Below are positions 1 through 45,500 of a stretch of DNA of 64,000 bases, piece by piece; the first letter of the stretch is position 1, and each line of letters starts with the position of its first letter. The stretch is from NCBI RefSeq assembly GCF_010015445.1, contig NC_053118.1, positions 20,077,437 through 20,141,436 of the forward strand, read 5' to 3'. The position numbers and the translations under genes are program-made. The notes beneath the pieces are model-generated. The model ran no database searches and was not told where the DNA came from. It saw only the letters and a program-made list of their open reading frames with translations. This stretch comes from Perca fluviatilis (taxonomy: Eukaryota; Chordata; Actinopteri; Perciformes; Percidae).

Positions 1-579
1 ACTGGACAGGGAACATATAGCAGCTAACAGAGCGTGTACAGCTTTCATAGTGTACTGAATGATAACAATCTTTAAAAGGAACAAGGTCTAAAGGTTTATA
101 TTGACAGAGGGTCCTCTAAAGTAATTCAGTGGATTCTTTATTAGGAACATGCAACATTGCTGTCTTTTCCCATCTGTTAAAGAAATGGCTTCTTGTCATT
201 CAGACAAAGGTGTCTGTTATGTAAATGTAAATAGAGAGTGGTCCACAGCTAACAATGGTGGTGAGTGGTCGGTTTTTTACAGGCTGCATCAAAGATGGAT
301 TTCAAAACTTATGGTCCATAGTGACTTTTAGATACGGGACTCATTCTGACATGTGACCACCTTGTAAAACTGCCACCATATTTACATAAGGAGATGGATG
401 TCCACAGGACTTTTGCTTTAACAGTTGTGCAGTAACCCAACTACCCAGTTCCTTAAACAAGGAGAGTTCCCATGCATCCCTGACAAGATTAAAGATCGTT
501 TATAGTGAGACCAACAGTAGTTATATTTAGTCTTTACAAGGGCAAAAAACACTAATACAATTTGAAGCAATAGATGTAC
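1..579. other. Intron of ptdss1 at the left edge
   Basis: This lies downstream (minus strand) of the last visible ptdss1 exon, whose donor is at 579-576. Both strands were read for a continuation of the Ser/Arg-rich tail; none was seen. Treated as intron running off the window. Confidence 0.6.
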
Positions 580-7188
<6,609 letters not shown>

Positions 7189-8813
7189 AGCAGGAGGACG
7201 GAACCAGCCAGGAGAGCAGCAGCAGCTCCTCACAGTCGCATGAGAAAGTGATCTATCACGGCCAGCAACCAACACAAACTGTTAATAGGGAAATCGTTAA
7301 AATATGTATAAATAACGGTTACATAGTAGTGACAAGTAGATGTGAATGAGTTACAGGGTAAAAAGAGGGAAGGACAGTTTTAAAGAAATTGCTCACTTTT
7401 GATTTTGATTGGTGTGTGTTTGTAGGGAGTGTCCCAAAGCGGAAGAGTTCACATGCCTTCATGCCTTTATCATGTGCTGCTATGATTGTTTTTGTAGCGT
7501 GACCTCCACGCAAATACTTTTAGCATGACAAATGAAGTTTAAAAAAGAAGTGGATTACTTCATCTAACATCTAATCATTTAACCATATTAAACTCTGAGC
7601 TCGGATCCTGGATTAACATTTTAAACAAAACATGTAAGGCTAATACAGGTTTTGGGAACTTGAAGTACATCAGTATTTGAATGTCAAATGAATGTGTTTC
7701 CAATAATACATTCTTCACTTACTTCACTTGATTTTGTGTGTGTTTATCTCCCCCATGTGGCCGCTCGTGGCTTTACAAGTTTACGGAAACCAAAAACATC
7801 CTCAGCTCCCAGCGGGGGGCCCTATCGAGCAGCATAAACCGACATGGGGACCAATTTTCTAAAGATTTACTGGTTTTCTGTTTGTTAAAGAAACGCGCAG
7901 GGAGATTTGACAAGTTATTTTACACATAATATCGCAACGTTTAGTAATAAATTGAGCACATACTACCTACTGTAGCTATAGGCCTACAGGAAATAATACA
8001 CAAAAAGAATTATGAGCAACAGGGTTGCAAAAAAACATGTTTTTTTTACTACAGTGGCCTACCTGCCTAACACCAAGTTTGGGTAGCAATTATTAATTTT
8101 TTGAATGTAGCATGTAAAAAGTCTCTCTGGGAATTGTTATATGCTCGCAATTTTTCTTCTACTTTATTATTGTATCATGAATACATAACACGTCATTTGT
8201 AGTTTGTAGCAAATGTGTTACATAATTATTCTTACTGTTATCAAATGTAGATTTTGTTATTTGCATATGTTCCTGATCTTAAAACCAGTTAATTGTTTTT
8301 TTAGCTGATTTTGTCCACTCTAGAGAAATGTGTTTTAGGCCCACAAGAAGACAAATGAACCATACACAAACAAAATAATAATCCCCTTTATTTGCCCGAA
8401 ACAAGGTTACAAAATGATTCACAGAGAACAGAATAAAAGCACATAATGATTACAATACAATACGTTTTAAAATATGATCTAATCTTCAAGGAGACAATAC
8501 AACATTCTCCAGGCTTTAGGAATCGAAATTGATTCTGGAGTGTAGAATTTTAGTGATGACTTATGTTATGAAATTATGAAACAATGCAATATAAAACAGA
8601 TAGATGTACACAAATAAAATAAAGGTCATATATATTCAAGAAGTGACTTATTCACATGCTTTTTTCAAATACTTCTGAAATGAAAACAAAAGTAATTTTC
8701 ACATGGTTTGCATGTTGTACACTATATTGAGGAGTCATGCACTTTTGATACAATAAGGAAGTACCATGTACTGTAAATAGGTGGTTGGTCGTATGTTGCG
8801 CTCCATCAAGCCT
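7189..8813. other. Spacer between ptdss1 start and the minus-strand MS4A gene 3' end
   Basis: Bases just right of 7188 hold the ptdss1 5' UTR and presumably its promoter; no clear TATA box was recognised. The rest is AT-rich. A TTTATT at 8387-8392 (AATAAA on the minus strand) could be the polyadenylation signal of the MS4A-like gene ending at 8814. No other gene seen. Confidence 0.5.
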
Positions 8814-10887
8814 TCAGTCTCCCTGTTTCAGCAGGATGATGGGCTGCAGAAAAAAAGAATGACTGTAATGATGACGGTAATAGGCTGACTTTGTAATTGT
8901 CTTAATGTGGCTGTTGAAATTCAGGTCTGAGTCCATGACTACACCAAGATTTCTGGCTTTGTCTCATATTGTCGTTTGAAGCTGAGCGCTTTCCTCTTTG
9001 GCTCCAAAAACAACCACCTCAGTTTTTTCTTCATTTAATTTAAGAAAGTTCTGGCACATCCAGTCGTTAATTTGTTCAATGCACTTACTCAGTTTTTGTG
9101 TTGGACAATACACCCCTGGCGATAAGGTTATGTAAATTTGTGTGTCGGCCGCATAACTATGGTAACTTATTTTGCTGTTTTCCATAATCTGAGCCAGTGG
9201 AAGCCATGTAGATTGTATTCCTTTTACAGTATATGCAGTGTGTGTGTGTGTGTGTGTGTGTATGTATACATAAAATGACGTACCAAAGTGTTGAAATGTT
9301 GTCTGCATACAGCCTTACTTAACCAGTAGATCAAGAAAATGGCTATTAACTTTTCAACAACCAGCAGAGTCAAAATCAGTCCTTGGATTCCTTCCTGGAC
9401 CTATGAAAGTTGAGACAGTGGTGGAAGTTAATACACATTTGCTTTGTATTTCAGAAAGCCACAGAAATTACATAAGGGCAAATGCTGTTTTCCTTCACCT
9501 TGCTCTTTGGTGAATGAAGAAAACTGTTTATGCAGAGACAAACTGCCGCAACTGACCAGAAGAGGCTGACGATGTTCAGAGAGAATGACAGCTTTGTCTG
9601 GAGAGTGAAAATTGCATGAATAATGCAGGTGTTACAGAAAATTATTAGGAATACAAAAATAAGCCGAATCAGAGAAGCTGCCATGATTTTGTGCTTCTTT
9701 TTTAGTACATAAATACAATCATTCTATTATTGGTTCAAATTTACAAAGAAAAAGAGCTTAAAAACAGCAATTCAAAGTGTAATTGGATGGCAAACATAAT
9801 TAAAACTTCATTTATCCCTAAAAGTGCTTTCATTTTTTATCCACTTCTACTGCTGATGTTAAATAAGATGTTCAATTTGAATACTATGTTATATACTATG
9901 TCACTATGTTTTAGTTATTCTGCAAATCCCTTCATTTTTTTTCTGCATACACTATGAGCCCATGTTTTGGAAGTATTTTAAGTATTTAGGAGATACAATA
10001 TAACATCCTAAGACAAAAGCCTTTCAGAAACATTACAAACAATATACTACCATATACAGAATAATACTATCCAGTCAGCACATGCCATTATTTTTTAAAT
10101 CAAGGGGTTAACTCACCTATTGTAGATGTAGCTAACTTTTCACTTATGAACAAAAACCTAATTTTGTACTTACCACATGCATGTTTGGAGATTGTCCAGC
10201 AGCATAGGACAGCATACCACAGACCATAAACTAAGATGTTGATAAAACATGTAAACTATTATACACATAAATATAATATGTAGAATATAATATCAAAACA
10301 AGATAAGATAAAGACCCCATGCAAGGAAATTGAAATGTCAAAAGAGCAGAAGGAAATACAAGTTCTCTATTAAACAACAAGTGAAACGCAACGGAAATGT
10401 AAATTGGTTTCTTATTGTATTTTCACAGTTATCTAGAGTGGTAACTTACTTATGGAAATTAATTACATTTGTAGTTTTGCAATTATATTTACCAGAACAC
10501 TGGGTAAAGTGTAGAGCATGATGAAGTATTCTGTCTGAGTAAAAATCAGGCCGAGTGCAACAATGAACACACCAGCGATGGTTTGGGCTGCCTAATAAAA
10601 AAGAGATAATTACTGCATTACTATGCTGCACATTTTGGTGAGTGTTGAAGCCAAACATATAAATATAAAGAGATGAAATAGTCTGTGATCATGACTCTAT
10701 ATGTGTAAGAAACAATTCAACTTACTCCAAGAGGTTTGGGTTTCCCCTTAATAACAAAGATCTTGTAGGAATCTTTGTACACGCACTGGAATTTCTCCGG
10801 CATCAGTTGTCCCTCTCCAGCATCCCTCAGACTCCCAATGGGAATGGTGATGATCATTGATTCATCACATGCAAATGTCTTCTTCAT
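8814..10887 (-). CDS. MS4A-like four-transmembrane protein, 187 aa (minus-strand member of a divergent pair)
   Basis: Six coding exons: 10887-10726, 10591-10493, 10230-10174, 9597-9499, 9400-9284, 8843-8814. They give 54+33+19+33+39+9 codons plus a TGA stop, all joined in phase 0 at GT-AG borders. The start is the ATG of MKKTFACDESMIITIPIGSL. A cytosolic N-terminus of about 54 residues ends in KPKPLG, followed by AAQTIAGVFIVALGLIF. This is the MS4A entry motif (K-x-L-G then Q-x-x-x-G). Four hydrophobic segments lie near residues 55-75, 80-98, 108-130 and 145-168. MS4A proteins (CD20, FcεRIβ relatives) act in membrane signalling complexes; the function of teleost members is mostly unknown. The last exon, PIILLKQGD, is short, so the C-terminus is less certain. 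A LINE fragment and a (GT)n tract lie in the final intron. I cannot assign an orthologue. Confidence 0.85.
8864..9222 (-). mobile_element. LINE reverse-transcriptase fragment (CR1/L2/Rex-like), decayed
   Basis: The minus strand encodes a piece of non-LTR reverse transcriptase: HSYAADTQIYITLSPG, where active elements have Y/F-A-D-D, then WMCQNFLKLNEEKTEVVVFG, and after an in-frame TGA, RNLGVVMDSDLNFNSHI. This block order is that of CR1/L2/Rex1-type LINEs. The altered YADD box, the internal stop and the lack of flanking domains show a dead 5'-truncated copy. It lies in the last intron of the minus-strand MS4A-like gene, in the same orientation. Confidence 0.85.
9238..9260. repeat. (GT)n microsatellite
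   Basis: A run of GT units next to the LINE fragment and just beyond the donor of the exon 9400-9284. Confidence 0.95.
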
Positions 10888-11092
10888 TCTCCTGTGATCA
10901 CAATCGAAACAAAGCATTTTAAAGCAGTTTTTATCACTGTGATGATCGGCGGTTGAGGTTCTTTAGTAACGTACCTTTTTTTTTCTTCTCTTATCTTGAT
11001 TCAGACCTAAAATTTTTTGCTTTGTCAAATGAGTTTGACAAGGAAATGACCTGGCACGCCAACTGTCTTTGTTTCTTACTCTCTTCCTTTTG

Positions 11093-11445
<353 letters not shown>

Positions 11446-12129
11446 TGAAGACTGAGGCACATCTTTGAGGCAGAGTGTGAAATAGATACATCTCAAGCCA
11501 AGCCTGGTAAGATCTTTATTAAATTGCAATGAAACAAGCTGTGTTGTACATACTGTATTTGCGATAGAGAATATGAATTTTGCTAGTGGAACAGATGTTT
11601 TAGTGAATATCGAATGTGTCATGTAAGAAACACTATAATTCTGTTAGGTATATGAGAATGAGACTGTTGGGAGCTTTACAATTCCTGCAATAACTATGAC
11701 TTTATTTAATATGTTTAGATTTTATTGGCATTAGTCCATTAATTGTTTGGATGTTTACTTAGTTCCATGTTGGTTTTCAAAGCTGTACTTTGTGGTGATG
11801 ATGTATTGGATTGTATTATAGTGAAATATATCTCCATATGGGTATAATGCAATCCAAATACACTATAACAGCAGTCTTAAACATGTGTTGATTCATCACC
11901 TCACAGTGTCAGAAACAATAAAAAAATCTTAATTTTCAAAATAAATGTCCGGACTGTTGTATAGCATTGCATTACAATGTACAAGTTTGTGTGGTCACTC
12001 TGTGTACTTATTAAAGCTACTGCAGTGTTTGTCCCATGTTAAGACTAAAGACAAAACATATAGATTTTTTTTCACTCATTATATTTTTATACACCAAAAA
12101 CCATCATCCCTTCAAGTTGGAGAAGCACC

Positions 12130-15312
<3,183 letters not shown>

Positions 15313-18300
15313 TCAAGCTGATGAAATCATTTGAGAAGAACTAAATTAAAAATAACTTTCTATATAGGAGGGCCAGGGGGCTGTATATTAGTGCTTAAAA
15401 GAAGTTAGGCGACTGTATTAGTGGACCTTTTTTTTTTTTTTTTGTATATCAAGTGTGGCTTTCTGTTCTGTCTCGATTGACTATCGGAGCTGAAACCCCT
15501 GCTCAACAGCCCCGGGCCGTGGTCCGCGTCTGATGTTTGACTCGGACTGATAACACAAGAATTGTGGTAAATAAATGTCAGCTTCCCTCATGTGACAGAA
15601 AAACCACTATACGTCTCTGTGTTTAACGGTAGTAGTGGCCTCATAGTGCTGCTCTGTCAGTCTATCTGCAAGGGTCTCTGGGTGTGTGGTTTGACACTTG
15701 TGCTTTGGTATCAGTGGAAATATCTGCAGCGCTTTCAGCTGCACTCACACTTCCAGCTGGTTTCACATACAGAAAGCTTTACTGAGCTATGAAGGATTTG
15801 TATGAGAAAATACTTAATTTCATTTCAAACTTTACTGTGGCGAAGAAACGAATACAACAACATGTTTTAAACATTTTAATCATCTGTACAAACTTGTCAT
15901 AACAGATGACAAAAGAAAACAAAAGACATGACAGTACAAGTTGTCTGGATTGATCTTCTGGCTAATTTTTTGTTTGTTTTGTAAAATACATATAAAAAAA
16001 ACTCATCTACAATATAAACACTGATTCATACCTAGTTCATTAAAACAAATGTACAGACCACTGACGTACCATCATGGCAGTGTGTATTATGTGTTAATTT
16101 CCAATTTACAGTATTGTAATGCAATGTCTAGTTGAGCTTCATCCATTTATGTCTTAGTGCTGCGAAGATGGACTCCTCTTATTTTCATCTCCTTGTCCTG
16201 ATATACAAGCTGCTGTTGCAACAAGTAGCATTCAGCTTGAGGACTTCACAGCTACGAAGAAAGAAGGAAAACACAAGAAAGGGGATTTAGAAAAACATCT
16301 TTTCTACACATGCACTCAAATTATTGTACTTGAGTCAGCATGCAATATAAAGAATGCCATTTAAACAAATTTTATAGATTATAGATTTTGTCAAACCAAT
16401 AATTTGGTTACCCTAAAGTTGTAAAACGTCCAGTAATGACAGGGCATCAGTGTTGCTTACAAGATCAAGGGTGCGATCAAATTTGATATTGAGGATGTAG
16501 CAAGTAATACTGACATGTCCGATTTCTGTTTTTTTCACTTCCTTAAACCAGTGGTTTTCAAAGTTATTTTCAGGTGTTTTTATTTTAAATGTTTTACAAA
16601 GAAAAGGGGAATACAACATGTGTTTTCAGTGCTGAAGCAATTTTATTGTCAAAATATGTACATATATAAAGTCTTTCATACTTATTTAAAATGTTTAAGT
16701 CCATAACAATGCTACAACTTTAGTGTTGCTAGATAAAATGTTTACAACTGACTGGAGCCTCAGGAATGAACAAAGAATGCTTCTTAAAAAGTAAGACCGA
16801 AGATTTAAGAGAAGCATATTTAAATGCATTAAAAGTAAAAAAAAAAACTACTTTAACCTTTATCAAAACATTTAAAAGGAGCAAACTGTTGTTTCTTTAC
16901 ACTATTTGATGACAACATTCTTAACAGACTCTTTAAGTATTTAAGACTTTTGAGGTCCTACTGGTTAAAAGTTGAGTATGATTTTTAAATACTATATAAA
17001 CATGGAGAATAATAAAAAATAATGTATGGATTGTGAGTGGTTTTTTTTTGTCATTTGGATCCTACAATAAAGGGCAACACTGAAGTTATTCCACATGAAT
17101 TACATTTTCGTAAATGTAATTACAAATGATGCTATTCTCATTCTGTTCAGTCAATTTCAACATCCAGGTCAATCAATGTAATGCTGCTATTTGCATTGTA
17201 ATATTGTATGCATTTCATATTTTAGTGTATTGTGGTTATGCAATTCATTATTTTTCAAATTAAGCACAATAAAGGCTACACTTGAACATTAGCCAACAAA
17301 TAAAAACAAGTTAAACAGTTTGTTTAGAAACACAAAACTCAGGCATCAACAACAACAAAAAACATAAATGCATTGTAAAGCCCCAAAACAAAGGTTGTAA
17401 CAGATGCATGCGTGTGTTCAAACACTTGACAACATATATATTTCATGAAACAAATTTTACCCATCACGTCAAACGGATGCACGGAGGAAAAGAGAGAATG
17501 AGGGAAACATGAAAAAGAGTTTACAAAGTTTACAAAAAAAAACACCCATCAGGAGGAGAGCCCTCTAACCCATGCAGCATACAACACAGGCAACAACAGC
17601 ACATTTTCACACAGATTAGTAGCCACAGTCGGGTTTCTCACAGTTGTTAATAAGACTGCAGGGAACAACACAGATGTCCGCTCTGGTGACACCGGTTACT
17701 TACTGAGCTAAAACCCCCCAGCTCTGAGTCAGACCACAGTAGAGAGGCCTACTGCTATATGAGAGGTCTTGCTCTGGTAAAAAACAAAACAGCGAAAAGG
17801 TGGTGAGTGAAACTGAAACTTCAAATATCCTCTACCACTTAAATCCTCAAAATCTGAAATCCAAATAAAAAAATATACCCAATCATTTAATAATTCACTT
17901 ATAATAGTCAGTCTAATCCGCTTGTGTGGTTTGTTGGATTTCATTAGTATGTAGCTGTTTAAGAGAAGACAGTATACATCTGAGAATGAAAGCTCCACAT
18001 ACAGATTAATGTGTGAATAAAGAGAAGAAAATATAGCCATCTAAAGACTTTTGAAGATGACAGTTTTCTCTACGTGAAGTACAGGCTGATGTTCAGATTT
18101 ATGCATTTTACAGGTAGAACAATCAAACATGTTCAATATAATTGCAGCAGCTTTGAGTAGTCTAAAGCTTACTCATACGGTGACATTTGAATCCTAAACC
18201 TCTTCATATGATCAGATACCAGTGCAGACTCAACATGATTTTTACAGTTGATCATCATATAGCATATTAGGGTTATAAAATGAATTTTAAATCCTGGCTT

Positions 18301-18937
18301 TAGGTTTCTTTAGGCAAATACTCAGCATGGTTTCTAATCCCTATCCTTTCTAACCTCAACCTCAACTTGTTTGTGTATGACGGCAAATGCAAAAACTACG
18401 TTCAGAAAGCAGGAGCTGTTTAGATTGATATGCAGCGCACATTTTAATCTTGACTGACTGAATTTTTTGACGATACAATAGTAACACTATAGCACTGTAT
18501 TAGCCCTGTACCAGTCGGAATACAGTACATTTGGGGCTGAATTTCTGAAAAGTAGATTAAGGAAATAAGGAAAAAATATAATATATTATGGGGTAAATCT
18601 AGGGAAGAGTTAAAAGGTTCAATCAAGTAGATTACCTTTTTTCAATTAAAAAAAGACATAATAGAGTAAAAAAAAAGTGAAGTAGGCCTACTTTATGAAG
18701 TAACTGTTTCTAAACCTAAAAAAATACATGCAAATGTTCTGCTGTGAAGTATTCATACCTCTACATAAAGGTAGGCTTGAGCAAAAACACAGGACTAAAG
18801 AGAGAGCCACAAAATATCAAGGGGTGTCACCGTATCTAAAACTGTACTTCTCAATATATAGTCTCATGAAACAACGCGAGGATAGCAGTAGTACAACACC
18901 AGGCCATCTTAGTATAAGAAGATAACAAGGAAGATAA
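15313..18937. other. Convergent 3' regions of the plus MS4A-like gene and plekhg4b
   Basis: The two genes end tail to tail. The MS4A 3' UTR probably ends after AATAAA at 15570-15575. TTTATT at 16642-16647 (AATAAA on the minus strand) is a candidate end for plekhg4b, which would give a 3' UTR of about 2.3 kb. The region is AT-rich with no further gene seen. Confidence 0.5.
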
Positions 18938-40669
<21,732 letters not shown>

Positions 40670-42434
40670 TTAGGCACCAGACGAAATACCAAACTTAAAT
40701 AAATAAGTAAAAATAAAAGTCAACTCCAAGTGCTAAAATCCAGTGTACAATCCACTCTGTAAGTGCTGTAAGTCATTGCAGTGATATCAACAGGTCCCGT
40801 GCCTTCTCTCTCCAGCTCTGTCTGTGTGCTGCAGTGTAGGCAACTGGAGCAGAATAAACTCCTGTCGGAGCGTGAGAGAGGCAGTGCGCTGGCTTCCCCG
40901 TCACCCTCCCTCCCTCCAACATAACCTCCCCCGCCCTGCCACTGCTCTGCTACTGAAGCCTCTTCCAGCTGGATAAATGCACACTGCTGCAACTTCAGGC
41001 TCATCATTCAGAGAGAAAGAGAGAAAAAACACACTACCTGACCTGCACACCCCCACCGCCGCGAACCCCCAACACTCCACCCAGCAGGGGTCGGACTGAC
41101 TAACTCCTCTCTGCCCCCCCTGACCCCTTGCACCCCTACCTCCACCAGCAGCTCCCCTCCACCCTTCCTGCCACAATGGTCTCTCTTTGTCCTGACAATA
41201 CAAATGGACTAGGGTTTCAGCTTATTCTGCTGCTTTTCAAAAGGAAAAAGAAAGGAAGACATCAGCATAGGATTGGTGGCTCAGGTCACTCACTACAACA
41301 GCGTTCCCCTTAAATATTGGCAAGGGAATACCCAATTCTTTAACTGGTCCTTAGAAACCCCTGACATATGCGGGCCATCCCCCTGGTACATAAGCCAGGA
41401 GGATCTTCAAAACACATTACTTTTAAAACAATATATAAACTGTTTGTCTTTAAAGAGCTCTTCTAAATAGTGTGTCTTTGAGTTGAAGACATGGAACAAT
41501 AAACTCGATTATATCGTTAGTTAACATTCCTCGATGATGACATCACAAGAAAACCCTAACCGAGACACAACATGGGAGAGGTGAGCATGTTTTTACCGCT
41601 GGAATGCAGCAAAGTGACAATTTATTAGCTCCTTCCCATAACTTCCTAAACACAGGAAATCATTGTTCGGGGAAACCATGATCGGTGAGAATGCATGCTT
41701 TGTGTAATAAATGTGTAGATCAAATTTAGACAGAGACGGTAGTGAGGATAGGTAATTCGGTTGGTTTATATTTAGAGAGAGGTACTAGATTCTTGATTCA
41801 CAATGACCCGATGAAGACAAAACGACACGCTGTCACTGCCAGTCACACGTGTGCTCACACATAAACACTGTAGTTACTCTCATGTTGACAAAAGTATCCA
41901 GAAGCATTTGCACTACACACAAAAAAAGCAAAGACATTACTGTAAACCAAGAGGTAAGATCATAAATCGTAACACCACATATTGTTATATACAGTGGATC
42001 AACATTTAGTCTCATGTATATAGCTACTGTATAATCTGCTATTTAAACAGAGACACACATACCTCGCATATGCACTATGCAAATATACACTCCTCTCTTT
42101 CCAAGTCACATAATGTTGGTGCCATGTCTGACCCTATAATTTCTGCTACCCTGGCCATCTGCACTGCACTGGTTTCACTGAGGGCAGATTGTCTTCTTTT
42201 AAGTCTCTTTTTTTTTCTCCTTTTCCTTCTTTTTAATTCTTACTTATCTCACATGAGCAACAAAACGGTTCAAGTTGAAGTCAACAAAAGTCTTGGGTCG
42301 GCACACATCCAAGATGCAGGCGCGTCAGCCAACTGAGCCAGCAGGATGCCCACTAAAGCAGATTTTTAGTCAGCCCTGTATAATTTTGGAAGCGAGGCTG
42401 CAGCCCTGTCTGAGTGGTGAGTTTGATATGTTTT

Positions 42435-42570
42435 TAAGATATTGAAGTAAAATAAATGAAGCGAACAGTAGAGAGATGACAGGAAGTGAGGGGGAATGAC
42501 ATGCAGCAGAGGTCCCCTGAGGCACTTGTGCTGAGAACGTTGTGTTCCATGGCCGGCGCCTGGGCCACCC
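42435..42570 (-). mobile_element. Decayed tRNA-derived SINE fragment
   Basis: The minus strand contains ACCTCTGCTGCATGTCATTC and CCCCCTCACTTCCTGTCA, matching the tail of the SINEs at 13688 and 47991. The tRNA-like head is barely recognisable. Confidence 0.5.
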
Positions 42571-45500
42571 TAATTTTAAACTAAATTGTGCTCCAAAGTC
42601 TTACAATAATTTTTATCAAACAATGGTTAGATTATTAAAGTAAAGTATTAATGAGTGTACTACTGCTATGTTAGATGTACACTTGGTGTTGACTGACACA
42701 ATGGATTTAGTTTCTTTTAAGAAAGTTGGTATAGTCCAATATGCTTATGATCGTGATCCAATTTTATACTTAAGAGAAAAGCTATATAAAAAAAATAACG
42801 TTGAAAAGGCTCCCAACAAAAATATATTTGTTGATGATTACCTTCTAAATGTAAATTAGAGTTAAATTGGTTAATATCAGATTAAACATTAATTGAAGGA
42901 TTAAGGGTGGATTGAAAGAAATTAAATGTTTTAGGTTCCTAATTCTCTCCTCTTTATACAGTATTTCCTGTTTGAGACTGTAGATATGTGGTCCTCTTAG
43001 GCCACTAGAGGAGGCATCAGTGTGTGATTTAGGTCAGGATCAAGCCCTGCTGCACTGGGATAAACAGTCAACAACATGTATCCTGGAGCTGAAACTTGTG
43101 TTTAAATTTGTAGTGAATTAGTCCACAGAGCTGATGTCCCTTGTGCTAAAGACAAAAATATGTGTGGGCTTCATACGTTCTTATCTACAGTATGTTCTGA
43201 TTCATATCAAGATAGCAGTAAACTTGTGGACAGTAAAACATCAGCTCCTGTTAAACTACTATGTTTGTACAGCTACAAGAATTAAACCTTTCCTGTTTTT
43301 TCCATGCGCAACCATAAGGTTTAAAATAGCCTCGTTTACACAGACTTCTGGTAAACAATATTTATGTGATCTGAAAAAGCAGATAGGGCTGTCCCAGGGG
43401 TGGCACCCCATCTGATAGAGCAATCAGGGGAAGAAATTAGTCAGAAGACATAAGAGCTGCAGTTTTAACATTTTTCATCAACATATCTTACCGTAACTCT
43501 ACAGATAAAAATACAAGACAGATTTAAGCAGAGAGGATGGACACAGTAGTTATTTGAATTAAGATTAAGAAATGTTTGCAGTCAGATGTACACACATGAA
43601 CACACACACAAATTCAACCAAACTTTAACTTGAATATGAAGGAATTCATTGGAGGTGATACATAAAGTACATGCTCTGTTGTAAATAGATGGGTGGTCAT
43701 TTGTGATGAACACACACACACACACACACACCAAACTGTGGAATGTGACACCTTGGTCCTACCTCACTTCGTACCAACCTCACAGTGCCACACAGGCCAC
43801 CCAACAACAATTGTTATGAAAACTTTAAACTTCATACCTTTTCCTCTTAAACTCCAGCATGATATACAGTATTTTAAAGTGTGACAGTAGTGGAAATATG
43901 TTGGCAGTTATCACAGCATTGTATAGTCATTTAAGATATGTCTTTACAGCAGCCAAAATGTCTGTTAGATCCATCTAAATTGCAAAAGCTCAGGAAAGCC
44001 ATACCAAGTAGAGTGACTAACAATTAGTTTAGTGTTGAATAATCTGTTGTTGATTAAATTTCTTGTTTTGTGTGACCAACAGTCCAATAACCAACCATAT
44101 TCAATTTAATATCATGCAAGACCAAGAAAAACAAATGTCTCAACAAATTACTCAAAAGATTAATCGATCATCAAATAAGAGCGCCAATTAATGTCAATGT
44201 CTGAGAAATCTACACTTTCTTGCTCACAATAGTCTGTCAACCATCTCTCAGTGCAATTCCAACAATTCCACTATCTGACTCTTCCAAAAAGATAAAGCAG
44301 AAAGTCACTGTTTCACTAATACAGAGGAACTGTGGGCAAACAAAATGAAAAGAACTGCATTTTGTAAGAAGTTTTATACTCACAGATCAGACTGAGAAGC
44401 TGAGTCCATACAGAGGACCGAGTGAACGAGTAATCACTCTCCTTCTGACCGCCTCACACAGCCATGGGAACTCACATCCCATCACCATCCAGGCTCACAC
44501 ACTAAACCGTTCCTCCTCTCACAGACGGACACAGTGGTGCTGCTGCACACTAAGGCTCCAGGATTCAGATTGATTACCTCGCTACACAAATGCACACAGC
44601 TACACAAACACAAACAACCACATAGCGCCCCAACCCCCAGCCTCCCACAAACATGCAAAGAGAGACACAAATCTGTATGGAGAGACATGCATACATTGCA
44701 CTTTTACACATTTAAAAAGAAATGCGTCTCAAGTCAAATTTAAAGTGTCTGTCTTTTTCTGATGTCTTTGTCAGGAAAGAGATTTACCCCTTCCTCCACG
44801 GCTGTGTGGTGCAGCTGTTCCACCAACAGCCCGACCATATTCAAGCACAGAAAAAGAGTATGCCACCTGTCATAGCCGCCTAATGTACCTTAGTCCCCCT
44901 GCTGTGTGGACGTCTCACTCCAATACAAAAGCCAGTGTTTTCTCTGGGCGCGCGAGCACAGGTGGCTGGAGGAGGCAAGGTCGAGTTACAGCAGCAGCTC
45001 CCACAGTTGAAATCATCAAGGAGTCAAGGAGAGGACAAGCTCAGTCTGACTCAATTATACATACACTGCAGTATGTACTGTGTGATGTATGTGAAGTGAA
45101 GTATGACTAAACATTATGTTAAGCATAAGTTTTATATTTTTCAATAAGTAATCCCTATTGTAAAACTAGAGTAATCAAGCTTTTCTTCCCTTCAGTGTCT
45201 AATTGCATGGAATCTAATCTAATCTGTGCTGTTGGGCAGAAGAATGAAAACATCTTCCTATAATAAAGACACTAATGTTAGATGTTACCATCTTTGCACA
45301 GACTTGCCTGGGTACCCACACACCTGTAAATCTGTTTCAACAAGCAGTTAAAACATACATCCACTAAATACTGTACTGACTTACTACAGTATGTCATATA
45401 AAGCATTTCTTTGGCAGTATTGTTTTGCATTTATTGTATTTTTTTAAAAATCTTTATTAAAACAATAGAAACTCTTCCAGCCAAATGGGGTAATGTATAG

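Noticed and set aside
17620..17705. Minus-strand Cys-rich frame ending CVVPCSLINNCEKPDCGY and a stop, considered as a last plekhg4b exon
   Set aside because: No good acceptor in the phase needed by the plekhg4b donor at 18949, and a stop lies just upstream. It remains an outside possibility for cDNA checking.
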